NCBI GenBank assembly: GCA_025463965.1
Contig: JAODBN010000416.1
Coordinates: forward strand, 1-25,124
From: Acidimicrobiaceae bacterium
GTDB taxonomy: Bacteria; Actinomycetota; Acidimicrobiia; Acidimicrobiales; Bog-793
Direction: 5' to 3'
Length of the DNA stretch: 25,124 nucleotides
In this document: positions 1 through 7,243 of the stretch, piece by piece
How the letters are laid out: each line of letters begins with the position of its first letter
Position numbering within the stretch: position 1 is the first letter of the stretch
Program-made: the position numbers and the translations under genes
Notes under the pieces: generated by a model
What the model saw: the letters and a program-made list of their open reading frames with translations, nothing else
Told to the model about the DNA's origin: nothing
Database searches by the model: none

Positions 1-57
1 CAAGGCGTGGCTGCTCGAGCACGAGGCCGCTGCCGCCGGTGGCCGCGCGCCGCTGCC
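1..57 (-). other. Left edge, possible start of the next operon gene
   Basis: This is the 57 bases downstream of the polyketide synthase stop, reading leftward. A GTG at 22-20 opens a frame beginning M-L-E-Q-P, and a second frame is also open to the window edge. The operon upstream is tightly packed, so another leftward gene probably begins here or just beyond. Too little sequence is present to name a product, and no clear ribosome binding site precedes the GTG. Confidence 0.2.
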
Positions 58-1191
58 TCAGCGGGCCCGGAGAAGACTCCCGTAGCAGGTCAGGCCGGGA
101 CCGAAGGCAAGCAGGACCAACCATTCGCCCGGTCGCGGGGGGCGCCGCCGGCAAAGCTCCTCCAGCGCGAGGAGGATGGTCGCCGAAGAGCAGTTGCCCC
201 GTTCCGCCAGCACCGTCTCTGACGCCACGAGCTCAGTGGGAGCCAGTCCGAGCGCGCTGGCCGCGCTGGTCAGTACCTTCGGACCGCCGGGGTGCACGGC
301 CCACCCTGTGACGTCCGTGCGCGAGAGACCGGACCGTTCGAGCAGGCGGTCGACGACGGGGCCCACGAGACGACCGACGGATCTCGGGATGCCCCGCGAC
401 AGCGTCATCCGAAAACCCATGTCGGTGATGTGCCAGGTCATGTCGTCCGAGGCGGCGAGGTCGCTTCCCGCCTCGTGGTCAACGACCTCGAGGCGTAGCG
501 CCCTTCGCGCGAGCGGCTCGCGGCCGAGCTCCCCGTGTCTCTGCTGGGGGTCGCCCGACGCTCGCGACGGTGGGGACGTGCCAGCGGGCTCGAGCACCGC
601 AGCGGCAGCGGCGTCGCCGAACAGGGCGTGGACGACCGCCTGTTCGAGATCGTCGCTTGCCGGCTGGAGGTGCAGGCTGGCGAGCTCGAGGGCCACGAGC
701 AGCGCTGGCCGGCCTCGGGCGGCGACGAATTCCGCTGCGGTGGCGAGCGCCGGCAGCGCCGCGTGACATCCGAGGTGCCCGAGCGCCACCCGCCGTGCGT
801 CGGGAGCGAGCCCCAGGTCCCGAGCCAACAGCACGTCGAGGCCGGGCGTCACGTAGCCGGTGCAGCTGGTCACCACGAGGGCGCCGATGTCGCCCGCGCT
901 CACCCCGGCGCGCTCGAGGGCGCCACCGGCAGCCGCCTTGGCGAGAGGCAGCGCCTCGTCGAGGTAGCGGGCCATGCGGCGGCCGGTGCTCCACTCGGAG
1001 ACGTCCTCGATCCGTGGGTCGATCACCGCGCCACGGCTGCGGACGCCGACCGCCGAGAACGCGGCGCGCGCCAAGCGGTCATGGCCGAACCGTCCGGCGA
1101 AATAGCCGTCCCAGAGCTCGTCCTGACTGACCGCGACGGGAAAGGCCGACGCGATCCCCGTGAGCACGGCGTCCTCGGCGACCCTCACCAC
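58..1191 (-). CDS. Type III polyketide synthase (chalcone/stilbene synthase family)
   Basis: This 377-residue protein has the usual length and the complete Cys-His-Asn triad of type III polyketide synthases. The nucleophile is Cys142 in GHLGCHAALPAL, with His300 in WAVHPGGPK and Asn333 in ERGNCSSAT. The C-terminal loop FGPGLTCYG is the family's conserved GFGPG-like element. Family members extend an acyl-CoA starter with malonyl-CoA and cyclise it to alkylresorcinols, alkylpyrones or similar phenolics in the cytosol. The GTG start at 1191 overlaps the stop of the upstream acyl-CoA dehydrogenase-like gene by 7 bases, implying coupled translation. The operon also carries a methyltransferase and two redox proteins. 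The starter unit and product cannot be read from sequence. A KAS III role is less likely because of the N-terminal CTGYVTPGLD signature and the overall chalcone-synthase layout. Confidence 0.9.
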   Translation of the reverse strand: MVRVAEDAVLTGIASAFPVAVSQDELWDGYFAGRFGHDRLARAAFSAVGVRSRGAVIDPRIEDVSEWSTGRRMARYLDEALPLAKAAAGGALERAGVSAGDIGALVVTSCTGYVTPGLDVLLARDLGLAPDARRVALGHLGCHAALPALATAAEFVAARGRPALLVALELASLHLQPASDDLEQAVVHALFGDAAAAAVLEPAGTSPPSRASGDPQQRHGELGREPLARRALRLEVVDHEAGSDLAASDDMTWHITDMGFRMTLSRGIPRSVGRLVGPVVDRLLERSGLSRTDVTGWAVHPGGPKVLTSAASALGLAPTELVASETVLAERGNCSSATILLALEELCRRRPPRPGEWLVLLAFGPGLTCYGSLLRAR

Positions 1192-2399
1192 CTGGGCTCC
1201 GCGGCGTCGAGGGCCGGGTCGCGGCCGAGCGCAGCGAGCCCCAGCCAGTCAGCGCACACGTCCGAGGTCGCCGGCTGGAGCGATCCGCAGCGGGCGTCTC
1301 GGTACAGGCGCTCGAGCGGGTGGCCGCGGCGCATGGCGGAGCTTCCCGCCGCCTCGAGTAGCGAGGACGCCACCTCGGCGGCGGTCTCCCCGGCGACGAG
1401 CTTGGCGCGCCAGACCCAACGGTTGGTCGCAGCGGCGCCCGGGGCGGCATCGACCGCCCGGGCTGCCTCGAGCACTACGAGGCGGGCGGCAGCGACGGCC
1501 GCGTCGGCCCGGCCGATCCGAGCCCGAACGGCCGGGAGGGCCCCGAGCCGCCCACTGCAGTGGGCCACGGCCGCGTCGAGCGCTGCCTGTGCGACGCCGA
1601 CGTAGACCGCGGCGTAGCTCGCGACGAGCCACTGCGGCATCAGCTGCGCAAGGGGCAGCGCCAGTCCTTCGATGCCGCCGAGGAGCGCACCGCTGTCCAC
1701 CGACGCGTCAATGTGCACGTCATCGCTCCCCGTGGCCCGCATCCCAAGGGAGTCCCAGGACTGCTCGACGCGACATCCCTTGTCGGCCGGAACGAGAAAG
1801 TACGAGACCCGGGGAGGTAGTGGAGAGGAAGTGCCCGACTCGTCGGGCCCGCGGGCGTCGCTGCCGCTGTCAGCTCTGGCGGCGACGAGGAAGGTGTCGG
1901 CGAAGGCGGCGCCAGAGACGAAGCTCTTCGTCCCGCGGATCCGGAAGCCGCCGTTCTCGGGCCAGTAGGTCGTCGAGAGCGCCGACAGCCGGGCGCCCGA
2001 TCCACGCTCGCTCATCGCGACGGAGTAGAGGGAGCCCTTGCTCGCGGCGGCGAGCGCCTCGTCTCGGCGAGACAAGGCGGTCTCCGGAGCGCCGAGCGCC
2101 TTCAAGAGCCCGTCGGGTGTGCGGGCCATCGCTCCGGTGATGGAGGCATGCATGTTGAACACGAGTGCGGTGGCCCCGCTCGCCGCGCCGATCGCCATAG
2201 CGACCTCGGCGTAGTCGGCGAACGACGCCCCGAGGCCCCCGAGGCGCTCGGGGACCATCAGTCCAAGAAGGCCTGCTTCACGCAGTGCCTCGAGGTCGGC
2301 GGCGGGAAATCGTCCCTCCCGGTCGTGCGCGGCGGCCCGCTCGGAAAGCCCGGGCGCGACCGCCTGCGCCTCGGCGAGTCCAGGAACCGAGCGCATCAT
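1185..2399 (-). CDS. Acyl-CoA dehydrogenase-fold flavoprotein, catalytic Glu absent
   Basis: The 404-residue protein has the acyl-CoA dehydrogenase domain order: a helical N-terminus (GLMVPERLGGLGASFADY), a middle beta domain (SERGSGARLS; IRGTKSFVSGA; DSLGMRATGSDDVH) and a C-terminal helical domain ending in HPLERLYRDA. In classical dehydrogenases a Glu lies two residues before the P of the matching E-x-P-x-E-R segment. Here that position, about residue 359, is Gly. The tail SLQPATSDVCADWLG resembles ACAD-fold group D flavin monooxygenases. I therefore infer a hydroxylase-like or otherwise altered activity on the polyketide or its starter, but a dehydrogenase with a relocated base cannot be excluded. 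The ATG at 2399 overlaps the methyltransferase stop by 4 bases (ATGA), which selects this start over the longer open frame reaching 3044. Confidence 0.82.
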   Translation of the reverse strand: MMRSVPGLAEAQAVAPGLSERAAAHDREGRFPAADLEALREAGLLGLMVPERLGGLGASFADYAEVAMAIGAASGATALVFNMHASITGAMARTPDGLLKALGAPETALSRRDEALAAASKGSLYSVAMSERGSGARLSALSTTYWPENGGFRIRGTKSFVSGAAFADTFLVAARADSGSDARGPDESGTSSPLPPRVSYFLVPADKGCRVEQSWDSLGMRATGSDDVHIDASVDSGALLGGIEGLALPLAQLMPQWLVASYAAVYVGVAQAALDAAVAHCSGRLGALPAVRARIGRADAAVAAARLVVLEAARAVDAAPGAAATNRWVWRAKLVAGETAAEVASSLLEAAGSSAMRRGHPLERLYRDARCGSLQPATSDVCADWLGLAALGRDPALDAAEPRW

Positions 2400-3106
2400 C
2401 GCCGCTTCTGCCCGACAGCCTGGAACAGGATGCCGGTCGAACGTACGACCCGCATCGGCACTGGCCCCGGGCCGCCGAGCAGCCAGCGTGCGAGGTGCGG
2501 AACAGATGGCCGCAGGCCCGATAGCCGGAGCGTCACTCCGTGCTCGGCGAAGCTCCGGACGAGCAGGTCGCGGTCCACGAGCAGCCGCGGGTCGTGGATC
2601 CCTTTCGGGGCCACTCCAGGGAGCCGCTCGGCCAGCTCGATCACGATAAGGCGCGCCCGCAAGGTCGCCGCGATCGTGTCCAGCACAACCACTCCGCCCG
2701 GGCGAAGCACCCGGCAGGCCTCCGCCACGGTGCCGGGAAGGTCCTCGACGTGCTCGAGGATCTCCCCTGCGCAGACCACGTCGGCACAGCCGTCTGGGAG
2801 CGGGAGGGACCCGACGTCGGCCTGGGCCACCACGACTTCGTGGGCAGCGGCGCGCTCGAGGGCGGAGAAGGTGAGATCGAGGCCGAGGTGGCGATAGCCC
2901 TTGCCTTGGAGGTGCGGGGCGAGCAGGCCGCCCCCACACGCGAGGTCGACGAGGACGGCGCCGGGCTGCTCGGTCGGCGGCACGAGAGCGGCGCGGGCAC
3001 GAGCGATCCAGGCGAGCATCGCCAGGGGACCTCTTGGCTCCCACCAGGTGTCGGCCAGCTCGTCGTACTGGCGCGGGTCGTTGGGGTCCAGGGCTCCCGC
3101 GCTCAA
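2396..3106 (-). CDS. UbiG-like class I SAM-dependent methyltransferase
   Basis: This 236-residue cytosolic protein has a Rossmann methyltransferase core: motif I VDLACGGGLL (about residues 53-62), an acidic loop at GLDLTFSALE, ADVGSLPLPDG, VVCAGEILEHV, and the post-core RVLRPGGVVVLD. The N-terminal ADTWWEPRGPLAML matches the UbiG O-methyltransferase signature. Ubiquinone is not expected in an actinobacterium, so the likely substrate is a phenolic hydroxyl on the neighbouring type III PKS product. That substrate is inference. The start is TTG at 3106, chosen because GGTGA lies six bases upstream and no ATG or GTG fits the conserved N-terminus. The gene begins 13 bases after the nitroreductase stop and overlaps the next gene, so it sits inside one operon. 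Confidence 0.87.
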   Translation of the reverse strand: MSAGALDPNDPRQYDELADTWWEPRGPLAMLAWIARARAALVPPTEQPGAVLVDLACGGGLLAPHLQGKGYRHLGLDLTFSALERAAAHEVVVAQADVGSLPLPDGCADVVCAGEILEHVEDLPGTVAEACRVLRPGGVVVLDTIAATLRARLIVIELAERLPGVAPKGIHDPRLLVDRDLLVRSFAEHGVTLRLSGLRPSVPHLARWLLGGPGPVPMRVVRSTGILFQAVGQKRR

Positions 3107-3119
3107 CTGTTCACCATGG

Positions 3120-3773
3120 TCACCAGGCCTCCTGATGGACTACGTCCTCAAGAGGCCGCCGGATTCGTCTGGTCGGCGAACCAGAGGCACCGTCGCCGCC
3201 GTCGCGCTGGCCGAGGGCGATCGCGCCGACCGATTGGCGGCCCTTCGGGACCCCGAACGCGTCGAGGACCGCGGGGGCGTGGTCGTGCAACGCGAAGACG
3301 AGAGCACCGACGCCCTCGGACTCGGCGGCCAACAAGATCGCCAACGCGGCGAATGCGGCGTCGAGCTGCCAGTAGGGGAGGGGCCACGACTCCTCGGAGA
3401 TCCCGGACAAGCGCGAGCCGGCCTTGTCCTGCTCGCGGTAGCGGGCGACGTAGGCGTCCGGATCCGCGAGTGGGAGCACAATCGCCGGGGCAGCGAGCAG
3501 GCCGGCCGCCTGGGAGGAGCCGCTTCGCCATTCGGCGGTCGACGAGAGCTCCCAAAAACGAGCGCGTGAGACCTTCTCGGTGAGCACAAGCAGGTCGACG
3601 CCCTGGGTGAAGCCGGCGGAGGGCACGCGCCGCGCCGCGTCCAGCATCCGTTCGAGCACGGCGGAATCGAGCTCGTCGGGGGCGAAGCTTCGGGTCATCC
3701 GGCGGCGCCGCAGCACTTCGTAGAGGTCGATCTGGAGGACCCTACCGGGGCTCGTCTCGGCGAATGGGCTCAC
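3120..3773 (-). CDS. Nitroreductase family FMN oxidoreductase
   Basis: The protein is about 217 residues, normal for the family. It contains the FMN-phosphate-binding start LYEVLRRRRMTRSF, then the helix DELDSAVLERMLDAARRVPSAG, the central WQLDAAFAALAILLAAESEGVGA, and the C-terminal VGAIALGQRD typical of nitroreductase-fold NAD(P)H-dependent flavoenzymes. Members reduce nitroaromatics, quinones or enones, and some act as dehydrogenases in natural product pathways. It is the first gene of the leftward PKS operon and probably tailors that product, which is inference. The GTG at 3773 is preceded by GAGGT at slightly short spacing. An open frame continues upstream to a TTG at 3881, but that stretch is Arg/Pro-rich and does not look coding. 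The family call is firm; the start is not. Confidence 0.82.
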   Translation of the reverse strand: MSPFAETSPGRVLQIDLYEVLRRRRMTRSFAPDELDSAVLERMLDAARRVPSAGFTQGVDLLVLTEKVSRARFWELSSTAEWRSGSSQAAGLLAAPAIVLPLADPDAYVARYREQDKAGSRLSGISEESWPLPYWQLDAAFAALAILLAAESEGVGALVFALHDHAPAVLDAFGVPKGRQSVGAIALGQRDGGDGASGSPTRRIRRPLEDVVHQEAW

Positions 3774-3913
3774 TCGACCTCGCCAGTCGGGAATGCTGAC
3801 CTGGCTGGTAGTGTTTTCATCTGAGGACGGCCCGTGCGGCGGCCGCCGCCGGGGGCGCCACCAAACGGCCACGGGAAGCAAAGCAGCCGCCAGCCGGAGA
3901 AGGAGCGTTGAGC

Positions 3914-5089
3914 ATGCCGAGTGTACGGGACCTGCTCTCCCAGGTCAGACAGGAGATCCAAGAGGTCACGCCGGCCCAGGCCGAGCAGCGGCTGACGCGA
4001 TCGACGCTGCTCGACGTGCGGGAGGCAGACGAGTACGCGCAGGGCGCTATCCCTGGCGCGCTCCACCTGCCGCGTGGCTTCCTCGAGCTCCAAATCGAAG
4101 GCCGCATCCCCAACAAGGAGCAGCCGATCATCGTCTACTGCGCTGGCGGCAACCGCTCGGCCTTCGCCGCCAAGTCGCTGCAAGACCTCGGCTACCGAGA
4201 CGTCGTGTCGATGTCCGGGGGCTTCAACCAGTGGAAGGACGAGGGCCACAAGTGGTCCGAGCCCCGAGTCCTCGACGCCGACCAGCGGAACCGCTACCAC
4301 CGGCACCTGCTTCTCCCCGAGATCGGTGAGAAGGGCCAGCAGAAGCTGCTCGAGTCCAAGGTCCTGCTGCTCGGCGCAGGCGGCCTCGGATCCCCGGCAG
4401 CCATGTACCTCGCCGCTGCGGGGGTTGGCACACTCGGGATCGTCGACATGGACGTCGTGGACGCCTCCAACCTGCAGCGCCAGATCCTGCACAACTTGGA
4501 CCGGATCGGCGAGCGCAAGGTGGACTCGGCCAAGAAGGCCCTGACGGCGATGAACCCCGATGTCAACGTGGCCACCTACGACGTGCGCCTCGGGGCCGAC
4601 AACATCGTGGACCTCTTCGAGGAGTACGACCTCGTCGTCGACGGGACGGACAACTTCCCGACCCGCTATCTCGTGAACGACGCCTCGCTGCTGACGCGCA
4701 CCCCGATCGTGCACGGATCGATCTTCCGCTTCGAGGGCCAGGCTACGGTGTTCGACCCCTACAACGGCCCCTGCTACCGCTGCCTGGTGCCGGAGCCCCC
4801 GCCCGCTGAGCTGGCGCCCTCGTGCGCCGAGGCCGGCGTCCTCGGCGTGCTTCCCGGCATCATCGGCTCGCTGCAGGCCGTTGAGGCGATCAAGATGCTG
4901 CTCGGCATCGGAGAGCCGCTGGTCGGACGCTTGCTCGCCTACGACGCCCTAGAGCAGTCCTTCCGGACCTTCAAGGTCCGCCGGGACCCGAACTGCCCGG
5001 CCTGCGGTGAGAACGCCGGCGACATCGTGATCGCCGAGTACGACCAGCTGTGCATGCCGCATCCCAAGGCCGCGCCAGTCAGCGTCTGA
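3914..5089 (+). CDS. Rhodanese-ThiF fusion, MoeB/MoeZ-like sulfur-carrier adenylyltransferase
   Basis: The 391-residue protein has an N-terminal rhodanese domain (about residues 20-115) with active-site loop CAGGNRS, Cys76. A ThiF/MoeB E1-like domain follows (about 125-370). ATP-binding GAGGLGSPAAM is at 154-164, DGTDNFPTRYLVND at 243-256, catalytic-type Cys304 in APSCAEAG, and zinc ligands Cys287/Cys290 and Cys361/Cys364 in CYRC and CPAC. Such enzymes adenylate the C-terminal Gly-Gly of a ubiquitin-like sulfur carrier and transfer sulfur for molybdopterin, thiamine or thio-amino-acid synthesis. In MoeZ/MOCS3-type proteins, as I recall, rhodanese is C-terminal; here it is N-terminal. ATG 3914 is chosen because AAGGAG lies eight bases upstream. 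The in-frame TTG at 3908 would be too close. No sulfur carrier gene is adjacent, so the partner is unknown. Confidence 0.9.
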   Translation: MPSVRDLLSQVRQEIQEVTPAQAEQRLTRSTLLDVREADEYAQGAIPGALHLPRGFLELQIEGRIPNKEQPIIVYCAGGNRSAFAAKSLQDLGYRDVVSMSGGFNQWKDEGHKWSEPRVLDADQRNRYHRHLLLPEIGEKGQQKLLESKVLLLGAGGLGSPAAMYLAAAGVGTLGIVDMDVVDASNLQRQILHNLDRIGERKVDSAKKALTAMNPDVNVATYDVRLGADNIVDLFEEYDLVVDGTDNFPTRYLVNDASLLTRTPIVHGSIFRFEGQATVFDPYNGPCYRCLVPEPPPAELAPSCAEAGVLGVLPGIIGSLQAVEAIKMLLGIGEPLVGRLLAYDALEQSFRTFKVRRDPNCPACGENAGDIVIAEYDQLCMPHPKAAPVSV

Positions 5090-5150
5090 GCCTTGGCTGG
5101 CTCTCGACCCGTTCGGCGGAGCCACTCGAACCACCCCAGAACAGCGATCG

Positions 5151-5178
5151 ACTGCCGCGAGCGCCTGCTCGCGGCGGT
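5151..5178. terminator. Hairpin between convergent genes, candidate bidirectional terminator
   Basis: GCCGCGAGC (5154-5162) and GCTCGCGGC (5167-5175) form a perfect 9-bp stem around a GCCT loop. Three more outer pairs include one G-U pair. It lies between the ends of the convergent MoeB-like and FAH genes, where a terminator is expected. No T-tract follows on either strand, so intrinsic function is uncertain. I saw no gene in the rest of 5090-5334. Confidence 0.5.
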
Positions 5179-5334
5179 CTGCTGTCCGGGCCTAGGTCGC
5201 CCCGCCGAGCAAGGCGAACAGCCGTTGGGTACTCGTCCGGTCACCGAAAGTCATTTCCGCATCCAAACGGCCTCGCGTTACGACGGGCACCGGGGGTGCT
5301 TCCATGGTCCGCCGGTCAGCGACCTTTCCCGGCG

Positions 5335-6249
5335 CTACGTGGCCTCGACGGCGGCCAGCAAACTGGCAGGCGCGACTGCGAGGAACGCTTCGAGCCCACG
5401 CACGACATGGTTTCTGAGGAGTCCTACCTCCGCCACTTCGATGCGCACCTCGTCGCCGGGCCCGAGGGTGAAGGGCGACTCGGGGACGAGGCAGGTGCCG
5501 GTGGTGAGAACGATGCCGTCGGGATGGACATCGGCGTAAAACAGGTAGTGCGCGAGGTCTTCGAAGCGGCGGCGTAGCTGACTCGTACTGGCACTTCCCG
5601 CCCAGACCCTCTCGCCTTCACGGAGGATCTCCATCTCAATCGCGAGCTGATAAGGGTCGGGCACTTCCCAGATCGGTCGGATCGAGGGGCCGAGCGCGCA
5701 GGAGCCGAGGTAGCACTTCGCCTGGGGAATTTAGAGTGGATTCGCCCCTTCGATCGAGCGTGACGAGACGTCGTTGCAGGTGCTCAGGCCGACGACCTCC
5801 CCGAACCGGTTGCACACGATGGCGACCTCGGGCTCGGGAACCGTCACCGTGGAGTCCTCCCTTACGGAGATCGCATCGCCGTCGCCGGAGACACGCCACG
5901 CCGCGGCTTTGAAGAAGACCTCCGGCCGTTCCGCGTCGTAGACGAGCTCGTAGACGCTCGCCGCGCGTTCGCTCTCCTCGACGCGAGCGAGTCGGGACTT
6001 CTCATAGGTGACTCCCGCCGCCCAAAGCTCAGTTCGACCGTCGATCGGTGAGAGCGGGTGGACGTCCTCCGAGGGCATCGAGTCCTCCCCCTCGACAGCG
6101 GCCTCGACAAGGGGGCGGAGGTCCTGGAGCCGCATCGCCCAGAGCTGGGAGAGCCGCGCCACGCTTCGCAGCGGGTAGAACCGGTCCCCGCTCGCGACGC
6201 CTACGACTGGCGCGGGTTCGTCTCGATGCTCAACTCGTACTATGTGCAC
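5335..6249 (-). pseudogene. FAH-family hydrolase/dehydratase interrupted by an in-frame TAA
   Basis: Two open stretches (6249-5731 and 5730-5335) are in the same frame and together give one protein of about 304 residues. They are separated only by a TAA at 5733-5731. The first part has GVTYEKSRLARVEESE, AERPEVFFKA, the metal ligands in VPEPEVAIV and NDVSSR. The second has IPQAKCYLGSCALGP and GTCLVPESPFTLGPGDEV. In the family, GxNPL is normally followed by Tyr-Leu-Pro-Gln, so TAA sits where a TAC/TAT Tyr codon is expected (codon 177). The Glu/Glu/Asp/Lys spacing matches what I recall for archaeal 2-keto-3-deoxy-D-arabinonate dehydratase, suggesting a sugar-acid-like substrate. The conserved Lys falls after the stop, so the truncated product would be inactive. 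GTG 6249 has AGGTGA upstream and lies 22 bases after the GntR gene. Confidence 0.85.
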
Positions 6250-6271
6250 GAAATCACCTCATCCTCAAATC

Positions 6272-7120
6272 TCAGTCCTTGGGGTTATGAACAGGCCGCT
6301 TTGGGGTTCGCCGGCGAGCACGTGCGCTCCCGCCGACCTCGCCACTCTCGGAGACCTCGACGTGCTCAACGGCCTCACGCCGAAGCTCTTCGGCGGCCTC
6401 GAGGTGGAGGAACATCGCGCGCGCGGCGCCTTCGGCGTCGCGCCGGGCGAGGTAGTCGACGAGCTCCCGGTGTGACTCGAGCTCGAGCTTCAGCTCCGCG
6501 AGCGTGAGGTAAGCGGGGACCTGGTAGCTGCTGATGAGATGGGCCGTGAGGTCGAATATCGACAGCAGCACGCGGTTGTTCGCCACCGCGACGATGTTCC
6601 GGTGGAAGCCGACGAGTCGCCACCAAGCGTCCTCGCGCCCAGCATCGATCTCCTCGCCGATCTCCTCGAGCGCCCCGTAGAGATCGGCGATGTCGCGGCT
6701 CGAGCAGCGCATAGCTGCGAGTCGGATCGCGCCAACCTCTACGATCTGGCGGCTCTCGTGGAGGTCGGGAAGCGTGGGGTTCGTCAGCAGGCTGTGCAGG
6801 CTGCCAAGCTTCGCCGGGTCCGAGGGAGGGCCGAGGACGAACGTGCCGAGCTTCTGGCGTGACTCGAGAAGCCCGCGAGCAATGAGCGCGCGCTTTGCCT
6901 CACGGATCGTCGAGCGCCCCACCTTGAGCGCGCGGGCAAGGTCGGGCTCTGTCGGCAGCTGGTCGCCGCTTCGAAGCGTGCCGTCGAGGATGAGCGCCTC
7001 GAGTCGCTCGGCGACAACTTCGCTCACAGGGCGGACTTCGACGGGTCGGAGCCGCTGCACTGGCCGACGGGCCTCCCGTTGCGACTGCGCTGGCGCCGCG
7101 GGCTTGACCTCGGGCTTCAC
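6272..7120 (-). CDS. GntR-family transcriptional regulator, FadR/FCD subfamily
   Basis: The 282-residue protein has an N-terminal winged helix (about residues 30-100; EALILDGTLRSGDQLPTEPDLARALKVGRSTIREAKRAL). An all-helical FCD ligand domain follows (about 115-250), with the metal-binding His pattern in FHRNIVAVANN, ESHRELVDYL and MFLHLEAAEE. FadR-type GntR proteins are usually repressors released by a carboxylic-acid effector. The gene lies 22 bases upstream of the broken FAH gene and at the end of the leftward catabolic block, which it may control along with itself. The basic tail (ARARRRTPKRP) is unusual. The start is a GTG at 7120 with only a weak ribosome binding site, so the first 15-25 residues are uncertain. 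No operator could be assigned with confidence. Confidence 0.88.
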   Translation of the reverse strand: MKPEVKPAAPAQSQREARRPVQRLRPVEVRPVSEVVAERLEALILDGTLRSGDQLPTEPDLARALKVGRSTIREAKRALIARGLLESRQKLGTFVLGPPSDPAKLGSLHSLLTNPTLPDLHESRQIVEVGAIRLAAMRCSSRDIADLYGALEEIGEEIDAGREDAWWRLVGFHRNIVAVANNRVLLSIFDLTAHLISSYQVPAYLTLAELKLELESHRELVDYLARRDAEGAARAMFLHLEAAEELRREAVEHVEVSESGEVGGSARARRRTPKRPVHNPKD

Positions 7121-7243
7121 TGGTGACCCATCACTCCGTCTCCTTGGGTGCGGGCTCTCCCGACCGCCGGCAGCTCATTGCGAGCGACGTCCGTCAACTC
7201 TACGGCCGCGGCCGGCGGTTCGACGACTGGAAGGCGCGGAGCG

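Noticed and set aside
535..1605. A 356-codon plus-strand open frame opposite the polyketide synthase and ACAD genes
   Set aside because: No recognisable domain, and both opposite-strand genes are strongly conserved. It is a GC-driven antisense frame.
3774..3881. Upstream extension of the nitroreductase to a TTG at 3881
   Set aside because: The added residues are low-complexity Arg/Pro-rich and precede the family N-terminus. The stretch is better read as the divergent promoter region shared with the MoeB-like gene.
7203..7214. Perfect palindrome CGGCCGCGGCCG between the SDR and GntR genes
   Set aside because: It has no loop and lies in GC-rich sequence where such palindromes occur by chance. 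No promoter or terminator context supports a function.
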